Assembly: GCA_002221725.1 (NCBI GenBank) | Contig: NJFT01000041.1 | Coordinates: 1-64,000 of the forward strand | DNA: 64,000 nucleotides | From: Scedosporium boydii | Lineage: Eukaryota; Ascomycota; Sordariomycetes; Microascales; Microascaceae | Reading direction: 5' to 3' | Shown: positions 45,948 to 57,600 of the stretch, piece by piece | Layout of the letters: each line of letters starts with the position of its first letter | How positions within the stretch are numbered: position 1 is the stretch's first letter | The notes under the pieces: generated by a model | Told to the model about the DNA's origin: nothing | The model's input: the letters and a program-made list of their open reading frames with translations, nothing else | Database searches by the model: none | Translations under genes and position numbers: made by a program

Positions 45948-48148
45948 TTAAAGCGGGAACGCCGCTCCATCTCCTCGCATGTCACTCCCGGCGGACCAAA
46001 TCCTCGTTCCCTCCACAGGATCAGCAGACCGCCGAATAATCTGCCCCCTCCCGAACAAGTCCCTCCCCCACTGCTTTACAACCTTGACATTATGCCCCAA
46101 CTTCCTCAACCCCTCAATCGTCTCGTCGCTCATCCCATCCTCAACACTCACAACCCAATCCAACTCTCCCTTATTATTCGGCGTCCCCGCAGTAATACAT
46201 ACCCTCGGCGCATCCAACGCCTGCTGCGGATCCAAACCCGCAACGACCTGGCCCAACAAAACCTGCACATGTCCCTGCGGCTGCATGAACCCGCCCATGA
46301 CGCCAAACACGCTATGCAACGACCCATCCTTGAGATTCGTCACGAGTCCAGGGATGATGGTATGGTACGGCCTCTTCCTCGGCTCTATGACGTTCGGGTG
46401 ACCCGCGTCGAGGCTAAAGTTCGCCGCGCGGTTCTGCAACGTGAAGCCGCAGCCTCGGGGGATGATGCATGTGCCAAAGCCGCCGTAGTTGCTGTTGATG
46501 AAGGATGCGCCGTTGCCTTCGCTGTCTGTGACGCAGAAGTATACGGTGTCGCTGCTGTTGAGCGCCGGCGAGACGAAGGTGGCCTTGCTCTCGCCGGTGG
46601 AAGGGTCGCCGTGGAGGACGGGTGGTGCTGCGGCCTTTGTGGCGTCGAAGAGCTTGGCGCGCGAGGCGAGGTAGGATGATGAAAGGAGTTCCGTCGTGGG
46701 CACCTTGGTGACGTTGGGGTCCGTGACGTACCAGCTTGCGTCTGAGAAGGCGAGCCGGAGACACTCGATAATGGTGTGGAGGTACTGCGGCGTGTTGAAG
46801 TCCTGCGGACCCCATCGAGGGACCGCGCGGGCCTTCTCTAGCTCTTGGATCAAGCCTAGCGTCATCAAGGCGACGATACCCTGCCCGTTAGGCGGGTGCT
46901 CCCATACCTCGATGCCGTTGTCGCCCGTCGCTCCTTGCGCGGTGAATTTGATGCTGATGGGCTCGACAGGCTCACTTCCTGTGTCGAGATGATGCTTGAG
47001 ATCGTCAAGCGTAAGGTGTCCGCCGAGATCCTGCACGACTTTGACGAGTTCCTCGGCGATCCTGCCCGTGTAGAAGCCTTTCTTTCCCTCTTTGGCCAGA
47101 GTGCGGAAAGTTTGCGCCAGCGTCGGGTTCTTCATGATCTCGCCGGCCTTGGGGGAACGTACTCCATCCTGCGCATTCGGATCCTTCTTAAGCATCTCGG
47201 CAAAGTTGGGAGACGCTTTCCGAAGACTGTTTTCAGATTTGGCCCACTGTAAGCAACCCCTTTGTTAGTTAAGACGTCTAATGTCCAAAGGGAGCGCTCC
47301 TTAAAAAGGGAACCCGTAGGCCTGGGGAGGGAAACCATACATAATGCGCCGTCTGCTCCGAGACAGGAAATCCCTCCTCCCCCAACTCCGCCGCCGGCCC
47401 CAACACATCCTCCAACGTAACCCTCCCGCTCCCGAACCTCTGCACCGTATCGACCCACCCGGCCGCCGCTCCCGGAACCGTCACGGCGTGCACGCTGCTC
47501 ATGGGGATCTTGCGGTCCTTGTCGCCCGCGGCGAGGCCCAGGTCCTTCCGGATCGTCTCGGCCGTGCAGGCGGCACCCGAGCGGCCAGAACCGTTGAGCG
47601 CCGAGACTTTGCCGGTTTTGGCGTCGTAGAAGAGGACGAACATGTCGCCACCGATGCCAGTCGAGGAGGGTTCCGTCATGTTCAATGCGGCGGCTGTTTT
47701 CGTCTTGTTAGTTTGACTAGATTTCTTCTTCTTTTCCTCCTCCTTCTTCTTCGCCTTCACTTCGCACTCCAGCAGAGATCCGCGAAGCCACGAAAGACGC
47801 GTGCAACAGTTACTTACCAACGGCAACAGCAGCGTCCTGAACTTGCATGCCATTGTTAGCCAAGGCCACTTCGCTTTCTTTGCCATCCCAGCACCATCTT
47901 TAGGGGATGGTCGAGAGGATAGAAAAATAATAATGATAATTAATAATAAAAGGGAAGATGAAAACAGAACATACCGCGGCATTCCCACCCTTCTCCAGCA
48001 CCTTAATGCCACACTTCGCCGCCAACGGCTGCGTACAAGCCACCACCCCCTTCGTGCTATGCACCACGCTCCTCCTACTGGCAAACCTCCACGTTCCACT
48101 CTCCGGCGCCGTCGCCAACTGAGAGGCCTTGTTCTTCTGGGTGCTCAT
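45948..48148 (-). CDS. Gamma-glutamyltransferase / glutathione hydrolase family protein
   Basis: Four exons, 47975-48148, 47818-47836, 47341-47693 and 45948-47246, encode 614 aa; the introns are 138, 124 and 94 nt. Exon 2 is only 19 nt and completes the conserved motif GGNAA-DAAVAVAAALNMTEP. Then come STGIGGDMFVLFYDAKTGKV and LNGSGRSGAA, typical of the large-subunit half. The nucleophile threonine expected for self-cleavage fits SSDTVYFCVTDSEGNGASFI. A downstream block GGFMQPQGHVQVLLGQV also fits the family. These Ntn-hydrolases cleave the gamma-glutamyl bond of glutathione or related acylamides. No signal peptide is seen at the N-terminus (MSTQKNKASQLATAPES), so this looks like an intracellular, bacterial-type GGT rather than the vacuolar or surface form. 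The exact substrate is uncertain. Confidence 0.92.
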
Positions 48149-49235
48149 GATGGAGGAATAGCGCTGAAGGGTCCAGTTAGCTTTTCACGTGTGAATGGTT
48201 GCGTCAGAGTCGGGGGCCTTCGGAGTTTAGCTTGCCTGACAACGGGAAGATGGATCAGAGAATCTGGAGCAAACCAAAAGTCTAGAATTTCCAATGGAAT
48301 AAATCAATCGAGGCTTTACACCAGACCAGAAACTCAACCGATTCCTTGACATCTTCTTAAATATATTTATACGTAATTCCACGCCCTTTCCGGGCTTGGC
48401 TCTTGTCCTTAATTTGAGTCACCAGTTGGACTCTTTTTACGTTTACAATAGTACCACCCGTTCACCCCTCAATCCGAGATGCGACTCTTGGATGCGGGGC
48501 TGCATCGGCGTCGCTCGGCTCAGACTGGGATGCGGGTCTGTCCGCGTGGATGCGAGAAGATTCAATAAATGCCGACGCCTGCAGACAGACATGGAATCTG
48601 GAGTGACTGGAGTGAAATTGTCCAAAGTGAAATGTGTTCCCCTCATCTCGGGACTTTCCGCTACAAGTACCCGGGTTCCCGGGTTGTATCGTGTCCTCGC
48701 GCTACAAATATATAAAATGATCTCTCTCCAAGTCTCTTCTCCTCCGCACGCCGCAAATTACGCACCATCGCCTTTGGCAAGCACAGCATCTTCACGCTGA
48801 AATTTATTCTGGGTTCATCATCATCTATTAACAATTCCATGCCGTATCTAGTAAACGAGGTGAACAAACAAACATCGAAATGTCGCGGATACGACCATGG
48901 TGGGCACCGTACGCGTTCTTCTTGGAGCTAATCGATGCTTTGGTAGGCATTCCTACCAAGAGCCTCGCTTCGGCTCAATCCTCCTCCTAATCCATGCTAC
49001 TATGAATCACGATTCCAAGCAGAGACCTGCACGATCCTGGCAGCAGATTCAAACCAAGAGGAGAAGAAGTACGCATCGCTCATGCAGCATTCCCAAATCC
49101 CAGATAACCACGGACAGACAAACACCAAAAGAAAACAAACTGAAGAAGAAACAAAGAAAACAGGCCCAGCCACTTTAGTAATGAACTGGGCTCCACTAGC
49201 TTAGCGAGCGTTCTCTCATTCTTTGCCGTACGGAG
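48149..49235. other. Intergenic region between the pyruvate kinase and GGT genes
   Basis: Between the 3' end of the pyruvate kinase gene and the 5' end of the GGT gene, both on the minus strand. It should hold the GGT promoter and the pyruvate kinase 3' untranslated region. No gene is recognised. Confidence 0.6.
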
Positions 49236-51429
49236 TCACGGGTGATCGCCGATGCCAAGGTGCTCGGGATCGGCCTTGACAATACGCATGGTGTTCGTGT
49301 AGCCCATACCTCCACGCCAACCTTGCATAATGACAATGGTCTCTCCGCGAGACAAGACATCAAGCTCAATAGCCCGAGACACGCCCCACTTGATGCGACG
49401 ATCAACATCTTCCTGCCAGTTGACCTTGTCAAAGTCGGGCTTCTCCTCTGGGAAGAAGAAGGGATACACGCCACGGTTCAAGTGACCGCACCGGGAAGTG
49501 TGAGCATTACGCGTGATCATGATGATGGGGCAGACAGGCCTGTACTTGGCCAAGAGACGGGCCGAGTTTCCAGAGGTCGAAAGGACGACGATGGCACCGG
49601 CACCGAGGTCGAGCGACGCGCGGACGGCGGCCATAGAGACCGACTCGGTGATGGAAATGGGGCCATCGTGAGGGAGGGACACCATCTCCTCGTACAAGCT
49701 AATGTAGGGGATCGATGCCTCGGCGCGCAGACAAGCCTCGCTCATCTCGCGAACAGCAAGCTCGGGGTAGGCACCCTTGGCCGTCTCACCGCTGAGCATC
49801 ACACAGTCGGCTCCGTCGGTGACAGCGTTACCAACATCGCTGATCTCGGCACGAGTGGGTCGGGGGTTCTTGATCATGCTCTCAAGCATCTCTGTAACCA
49901 AAAGCCAGTCAGCGTCACTTGGCTCGAATCGTTATTTTATCAACCGAGCAGGGAGGGGATCAATTCGGAAACAACTTCGACGTACGGGTAGCGCAGATGA
50001 CGGGCTTTCCAGCGATGTTGCACATGGCAATGATCTGGCAGACAGGTTAGTACAGGCACCATTGATTTCACGTCTTTCACGTCTCGAACGACACAACGAC
50101 ATCGAGGGATGCTATACCTTCTTCTGGGCGTTAAAAACCTCAGCGGCGGGAATCTCGATACCCATGTCACCTCGGGCAACCATGACGCCGTCAGTCTCCT
50201 TGAGAATGTCGGCAAAGTTGTTCAAGCCCTGGCGATTCTCGATCTTGGCAATGATCTTAATGTGGGCACCGTCCTCGCCGAGAACGTCACGGATGTCGCG
50301 GATGTCCTGTCCCCTACGAATAAAGCTAGCAAAGATCATATCAACCCCATTCATGACACCGAAGCGCAGATCGTTCTTGTCCTTCTCAGAGAGAGCGGGC
50401 AGATCGATATCGGTATTGGGCAGGTTGACACCCTTCTTGGAGGAGATGAAGCCATTGTTGCGGGCGCGAACCTCAATGGTCTTGTCGTCTTTGATGCTCA
50501 GGACATCGAACGCGAGGACACCGTCGTCGACATACACAACTCGACCAGGCGCAATGACCTTGGTGATGTTTTCATAGTCAACATACCTGAGTCAGGCAAC
50601 TCGCATATTAGCATACGACATGACCTTTCGATATTCTGATCGGTTTGCCCTAGGCACGCTGCTGAGGGCTTGTTGGTTATAACTAGTTAACTCACATGTT
50701 CTCGGAGTCACAGCACTTGGCGTACTGCTCGTCGGTGGTGATGTTCAAGATGGTGCCGGCGGCGATGGGGATATCGATATCGTCCTTCGTGTTACCGGTT
50801 CGGATCTCAGGGCCCTTGGTGTCGAGAGCAATGGCGACCTGACGACCGGACTGGGCCTCCTCGGCAGCTCGAGTGTTGTCAATGACGGATTGGTGGTATT
50901 CATAGGTGCCGTGGGAAAAGTTCATTCGGACAATGTTAAGACCGGCCTTTCACAGTGTCAGCAAAACAAACCATTGGGCCAAAACATTCTTCAAGTCTGG
51001 TGCCTGAGAAGGCAGTTGGGGTACGATGGTAGAAAGGGCAGTGAGGTGGCAAGAGAACAGCTGGAGAGCTTTGGGCCAGGGCAGGCCTCTCCTGCAGGGA
51101 CGGTATTCCGGAGGACAATTTGGCTAGGACCAAAGACCTCTGGAGTTGTGACAAGATGTTGAGGGAAATCACTGCTTGATACATGTACTAACCTGACGAA
51201 GCCTGTTGATAGACTCAACAGAGTTGGTCTTGGGACCAATAGTGCAGATAATAGATGTTCTTCGATAGTTCTTGGCTGGGGTACGGGTTGTGTCGAGATT
51301 GGCAAGCCAGGCAATGCGACCGCTAGTCGCAAGCAGGCTGTTGGAGTCATTCGAAGTAGGAGCAGGAAGAGTGGCAGGGATACTCCAAGAGTATCTCTTA
51401 GATATCGAGTAACGCTTTCCGTGGGACAT
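49236..51429 (-). CDS. Pyruvate kinase
   Basis: Five exons, 51193-51429, 50696-50946, 50118-50586, 49986-50034 and 49236-49891, encode 553 aa. Introns are 246, 109, 83 and 94 nt. Pyruvate kinase converts phosphoenolpyruvate and ADP to pyruvate and ATP at the end of glycolysis, in the cytosol. Signatures are [45 protein letters not shown], the active-site stretch [13 protein letters not shown], and [15 protein letters not shown], which binds Mg and substrate. The C-terminal regulatory domain is intact ([18 protein letters not shown]). The N-terminus runs about 25 residues longer than in the yeast and Aspergillus enzymes and is rich in Ser, Tyr and basic residues. The only ATG that fits is at 51429 (AAAATGTCC context). 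Intron 1 is long for this locus. Confidence 0.96.
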
Positions 51430-51580
51430 TTTGGGCAAGCAGGATTGATTGTTGGGTTCCTAAAAGACTGTGAAGCTGAAGCAGGAGCTGATGTTTAGTG
51501 AATGAGCTCGACAATGAGCTTGGAAGCTCTATATGATGTGTGTTGATAAGGAGTGTGATGAAAAGAAGGAAGCACCCTGG

Positions 51581-51614
51581 GCAAGGAGAGAAGAGAAGAG
51601 GAAGAAAAAAAAAA
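51581..51614 (-). promoter_or_regulatory. Pyrimidine-rich tract upstream of the pyruvate kinase gene
   Basis: The plus strand is almost all A and G here, so the pyruvate kinase strand is a CT tract about 150-185 nt before the ATG. This placement is typical of the core promoters of strongly expressed glycolytic genes in filamentous ascomycetes. No clear TATA box is seen beside it. Confidence 0.5.
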
Positions 51615-54403
51615 TAGCTTTGTTTGTCCTGGGGGAAGGGGTAAACAAGCAGGAGTCGCCTGGTTGGAGCAGGAAGGCACACAGGAGCTCTTACTTTGGG
51701 ATATGAAGCTGACAAGAGTTGTTGGGGTAACTATGCTCCAAGTCTCGAGAAGCTTTGAGCGTTCAGGAGGGAAAATGGTATTGATGTTGATGGGAAAAAT
51801 GCCTCGCAAAAACCCCACCTCGAATCTAGTGTCGAGCGCAACAATGAAAAGAATTAAGGAGGAGAAAAGGCCTGGTTTCCAAGCTTCTGTTCTTGAGTGG
51901 GATGGTGTGGGAGATGTTTTTTTGTTGTGACTAGAGTGTCCAATGTTGGAGAGGAACTTAGGAAGCGAGAAGGAAGGTTGGGCTTCGGCGGGGTAAATGT
52001 AAGAGCCAGGCCAGGACCCAAGTATTTCCCATTGCCAAAACGGAGAAGCAGCGAGGGATGATTGGGGTGATTGGGGGGGACAGTGCACTGTACACTAACA
52101 AGTGTACCTCAATTACGTACCTTCCCTTAGCTCCAACAAGGAAGGAGGAAACGGATCACTTCACAAGGAAGGAGGAGGAGGATGAGTACGAAGTACATAT
52201 TTTGACACCGAAGCCTGTTGATTGCTCGATTGCTCGTGGGAAGCTGCCTCTTGGTCTTCTCTTCTTCCCCAGGCTTGTACTTCATACTTCGTCCCTTCTG
52301 ATCTGGCTCCATCTATCTATCTGCAGCATCCAGAATTCCAGATGCAGATCTCCGTGCTATTATTGCTACGTACTTCGAAGTTACCAGGCGCTCACGCCTT
52401 ATCTGCCAACGACACGCAGTATCAACGACATCGAATCGTGGGAGCAGGGAGCCAAGCTGGATCTGAAAAGCTCTCCGATAGGATCCCGAGGCAGCAAGCT
52501 TCCTTGCTAACTCTTGTCGTGCATTGCAGGAGAGTATTATCACCTCCTATCCCTGACGGCAAGATGCCCTGTTCCGTCTAAGCTACCCGTAGATGTCAAC
52601 GTTACTGATCTGATCTCATCATAATAAATCATAATCGTCTCGCCAACATCCCGTCTCCGGGCATCCAGTAACATTTCCAGTTTCAGCAACGAGGCATCTG
52701 TCTGGTCGCCCTGCCCACCAAGGTGTCCAGGACCGGTCCCGGGGCGCGACGTGGTCTAACCATCGCAATCGGCCTTTCTTTAACATTTTCCCGCCCACTT
52801 TAGATAGGCCTGGCACTATCCTCGTACTACATGGTCTGTCGAGGCAAATTAGCGTCAGACAACCATGGATGTTTGTGTCTGAATTTCCCCGTCGATATTA
52901 TATCTGGTCTCAATTAAAAGGGGCTGGTCGTCTTAGGCTCGATTTCTTTCTGCCTTTTCTTCGTTGAATGCTGCTTCGAAGCTCAACGACAGCATCAAAC
53001 CAAATGGCGTCGACGGGTCACCGCGATGTACTTCCGTGCGAATAAGAAGTTTGAGGTCCCCACAAGGTCGCCTTCTCTCGCGTCACTAAACTAAATCACC
53101 GCGATGCAATGCACCCCCCACCCGTCTAGGTCGGCGAGCTGGCTGGCTGGGTTCTTCAACACCCCTGCTACGATGACATATACTGAATACGTACTCTGTA
53201 CTCGTGTAATACGTAATGCCACTGGATAGCTTCGAGATTCTCTAATTATACTCTTCTCGTGCTAGTCCGTCGTCTTGCTCCTACCACTTAGCCTTGACTC
53301 ATTGATTCATGCTCCCTTTTGCGTTCTTCTAACGAGCCGCCCAAGTGTTCTTCTCCCCCTCCCGCCGAAATACGACCGCCTGGGCCATCGACCCACCAGG
53401 AAAGCCCCCATCCTGGCGGAAAACATCTCCTTCTGGTCCGAAACCTCACCATGCTAAGACTCGCAATATCCGCCGTCCATCCCATGCCCCACTTACTCAG
53501 GCTATTTATTAGTTTCTTACAACTACACTACACTACGTCCCTCGATCGATGAGTCGGCTCGTCGAGGCCTCCTGGAGAGTTGCGGGCGCTCCCCTGATAC
53601 TGCCTTCCTCCGTGCTCTACCAAGGGACAGATTGTCGGAATTACAATGTTATATGTCCCCTTTGGATACGGCGACTCCGGACGGGATCCTCTCTTTGGCC
53701 TCCTTTATATCGGCTCCATCATCAATATTGGGGAGACTTGCCCGTTCGTGAAGCGGCCAGGTGTTGTCAGCAATGATTTAAACTACATTTCCTCATCAGC
53801 AGTTAAAATTCGTACGATTGCAAGTGGTGAGCTCCACTGGCACATGTCAAAATGTCCATAAAATGTCCATGGCACGTGGCAAAGACATCAATCAATTGAT
53901 GTTAAAAACTAGACTGGGGAACATCCCAGCTTCTTTCCGCCATTTAAGCAAACCATCCGTAGTAGTAGTACATCTAGGAATACATATATATAACTCAAAC
54001 ACAGGTCTTCGCAGTCCCGCGAACTATTTCTAAGATCTCCTTTTGGACTCGTGGAGAAGATTAGTTGACAAGGTTGCTGTAACGACAGCCTTGCTTCACA
54101 ATGCTCCCACAGCCTAATGACACCCCCGGCTCGGGCATGGCTCGCAGAGATGCAATGCAGACCCATAACCACGGATCCCACCATCGTGCTTCCACCTTCG
54201 CCAGCCATAGAACCTGCTGATACCGACATGTCCTCGTAGACTGATCGCCCATGCTTATTATGCGCCTGGTGGTATGTATTTGCCGATGCTTGCCGAGGCA
54301 ATCGTATGCATGGTATTCCTTCCTGGCACGCTGACTCCTGTGCCGTGCTGTTTGTATCGAGAAACGCCGAGTGCATGTGAATGGAATGAACAACAAGTGA
54401 AAG

Positions 54404-54424
54404 AAAAAAAAAAAAAAAAAAAAA
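54404..54424 (+). repeat. Poly(A) tract, 21 nt
   Basis: A pure A run on the plus strand about 40 bp past the stop codon of the minus-strand PNUTS-like gene, so it lies in its 3' untranslated region as poly(U). No target-site duplication is apparent. Confidence 0.8.
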
Positions 54425-54463
54425 GGAAATAAAGGTGCCGCCAAACTCCTAACAAGCAACAGG

Positions 54464-54635
54464 CTACTCGTGTCGGAATGTACACTGGTCACCCCTGGCA
54501 CATGTGCCTTGCTTGTAGAATATGCATGGCTTCGTTCCGATAAGCGCTCGGTTAACCGGCCGGTGGGGTGGGAGGTTTCCCGAGGTCTTGTGCTTTCCAC
54601 GACCATTACCGCCGTGTCGGCCATCTCTGTCTCTC

Positions 54636-54667
<32 letters not shown>

Positions 54668-57600
54668 TCGATCCCAATCCCTGTCCCTATCCCTATCACG
54701 CTCACGCTCGCGGTCCCATTCGCGTGGGGGAGCGTCGTCATAATTTAGAGTGAGACCTTGGTCGCCACTGGAGCGGTGGTGATGTGGTGGTGGCTGTTGG
54801 CCATGCTGACCATGTTGTTGTTGTTGTTGCTGTGTGCTCTGCTGCTGTTGGGATGCCATTTGCGTAAGCATCATGAGCTGCTGATACGTAGTGTCATTGG
54901 GGTGAATCTGAGGAGCCGCACCGGACGCGACGGCTGGGGCCACTGGACTTGGCTGGGCCTGGGATTGCCCAAGAGCTGCAAGGACAGCTTGAAGTTGATC
55001 ATTGGTGCCTGCTTGTCCTGACTGAGCTTGGGCGGGCACGGGGGCAGGTGTAGGCGTGGGTGCTGTGGCTTGTGGAACGTTGCCGGCTTGCATCTGTTGC
55101 AGGATTGCCATGTAAGGTGCGTACGCTTGCTGTTGAGCATAGTACGCAGCCCAGGCATCCGCTCCAGCTTGGTTCTGCAGGGCCGTGAATTGTTCAGCTT
55201 CAGCTCGAGCCTTCTCTTCTGCTTCCTTCTTCGCCTTCGTAGCAGCGTCCTTGTTATAGCCGAGCCACCATTCCTTTACAGCCTCCTTGTTATCCTTGAG
55301 CCATTCGGGAGGCTCGACTGGAGGGTACGGGTGGCCGGCTAGTTTAGCTGCAACCTCCTCAACAATGTCGGCAGCTTGTTGAACGCGAGGATCCGGGTAG
55401 TCATGGCGACGGTGCGTAGTACGAGTGGGCTCCGGATCTTTCCATTGCTTGGCCCTATCGCTGATAAGAAGCGCAATGATCTGCTCGCCCCGGGGCAAGG
55501 ACTGGATCGCGGCGGGTACTGCGCCTTGGTGTAACTCTGGTACGCGAGCGGGGGGTATCTGGCCACTGGCAGCGGCGGACCTGAGAGTATCAAGGATTGA
55601 GTTCACCTGGTTGGCGGGAGCTTTCTTGGAATCGATTCGTTTCATCGCATATTGCAAAGCGGAATCCCTTCCAAGCTGCTGTACCTCCTTCCAGCGTCGA
55701 TGGATTTCTTCAAACCTTGGTTCATCCCGCGGCAGATGGCCAATCTTAGTCTCCACCATAGGTTCGGCCCTACTTGCCAGCGGGCTCTTGGGCGTTGGGG
55801 GGATGTCGGAAATATCCTGATAAATGGCAATCAGGACCTTTTGCTCGCGTTCCGCCATGAACTTCTGCTCCTCGGTATTCACGATAAGGTCACCGCCCCG
55901 AGTTGTGTAGGTCTTCTTCCTGTAATCTTCAGGGATATTGGAGAAATCCATTGGCGTAGGGTCCAGCCACGGTCGATAGGGAAGGTCGTCTTCTTCATCC
56001 TCCTCGTCCTCGTCCAGGACCTTGCCTCGCCTCTTCAGAACCATGCCTTCACCCTTGTCGTCTGCTGCGTCACGTGTCATCCTTGAGTCGAAACCAGTAT
56101 CTTCCTCGTCCTCCTTATGGAAGTATCTCACTTGTTCGAGCTCCTCGTCTACTTTCCAGCTGACGCGCAATCGTCGACGGGCTTCCTTCTTAAGCCTCTT
56201 CGCCCTCTCCTCGGGCGTTTCCTTCTTCTCGCGATCCTCCTTGGGGTCCCTAGGCGGGGGTTTGGCCTGAGGCTTTGGCGCGTTGATCGAGTCCAGGAGG
56301 GAGGCGATGCCTCCAAGGCTAGCAGAGGCTGACGAGGGTTTAGGAGGTTTGGGAATTTCGGGTTTCGATTCGGACTTCACTATCGCTTTCTTTTGCTCAA
56401 CCTTGACATTTTGCTTATCCTCGGTGGTCGAAAGCTTGCCGGTGTCAGATTTAACAGGCTCAGATTTGGTGGGTTCAGCCTTGGGAGCAGGTTTGGAAAC
56501 TGCTCGGCTCTTCCCTGGAAGAATGCCCGCCGATGGACGAGGCTTGGTTAGCGCGGGCTTCGACTGGGTAGCACCTGCCACTGTTCCCAACTTCGAGGAG
56601 GCTTGGGAGGAGGATGCGGTTGCGCCCAAGTCTATGGCTTGTTTCTTGGAGCTACGAGAGTCGGGCTCATCGGGGCGAGCTCGTTTACTAGGAGCACCGT
56701 CGGTGGCCATCTTCGAGGATGTCAGCTTTGCCTTGGTTGACGTGGTGGTCGTAGACTTCTTGGGAGAGGACTCTGAATCCTGTTCTTTGCCCTTCTTGAT
56801 TTTTGACATGATTGCTGCTAGATATTCCTTGACTTCTGCATCACCCTTATCCGAGAGGCGGCGCCGGATGGTTTCCAGGTTTGTCTGTGATGCTATCTTC
56901 TGAGTGATCCTGAAGTTGGCGAGCAGTCGGAGAGCTGATTTGAGCATTTGACCCGAGAAATCTCCGGCTTTGATGCAAGCGATTAGTAGATTCATCAGGT
57001 TAAGTACCAGTTTGCTGTGGCCTCCAAGATTCTCCAAGACCACCTCATCGCCCGCCTCGTTGGCGGCATCCAACGTGCGGCAGAGGATTTGCTGCTTCAA
57101 GTCGGCATCTGCTTGCAGTTTCGGTACTTCCTCGGGTTTTTTATCCTTTGTCGCCTGATCGATGTCCTGTCTCGCCCTCATCATTTCCGCTCGGCGCGCA
57201 ATGATGTATTCGCCTGCCTGCTGAACAGCACCTGCCAACAGAGCTGTGGTTCGAGTCGCCGAAGCATCGATATGGACGATACCGATAATGTCCCAGGCTG
57301 CACCCTCAATGGGATCAGCCGGGCGAGTCTCTGGCCGGACCTAATAGAATCGCCATTAGTTATTAGTTATTTGGGATAACAGGATGCATGCCGCGTGCCG
57401 GACGGTATGAAAGACTTACAGGCTTATTACGTTCCTCCTCGGCGAGCTTCCGTGCAAGCCTTTCGGCCTTGGCCTTAGACGCCTCATCTGCCTTGAGCTG
57501 CTCCTTGAATGCATCTTCAACACCATCAAGTCAGTGTCTCGAAGAAAGCGGATAATCCGCCATAATGAACGGCATTCATCATTCACTTACGAGGATATTC

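Larger units (their letters stand above)
51430..54463. other. Upstream region of the pyruvate kinase gene and 3' flank of the PNUTS-like gene
   Basis: 3.0 kb without a supported gene. The proximal 650 bp is CT-rich on the minus strand and should be the pyruvate kinase leader and promoter. An exact TACGAAGTA lies at 52187-52195, with variants at about 52285 and an ACTTCGAAGT palindrome at 52372-52381. A 21-nt A run sits at 54404-54424. Short ORFs only. Confidence 0.55.

Noticed and set aside
47278..48099. 273-codon minus ORF
   Set aside because: Reads through introns of the GGT gene; its middle part is true exon 3, but both ends are intron sequence.
49242..49991. 249-codon plus-strand ORF over pyruvate kinase
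   Set aside because: Antisense shadow of conserved exon 5 of pyruvate kinase; long antisense frames arise from biased codon use.
54404..54424. A21 tract as the tail of a retroposed element
   Set aside because: No target-site duplication and no retrocopied gene beside it; similar A and T runs occur elsewhere in the window.
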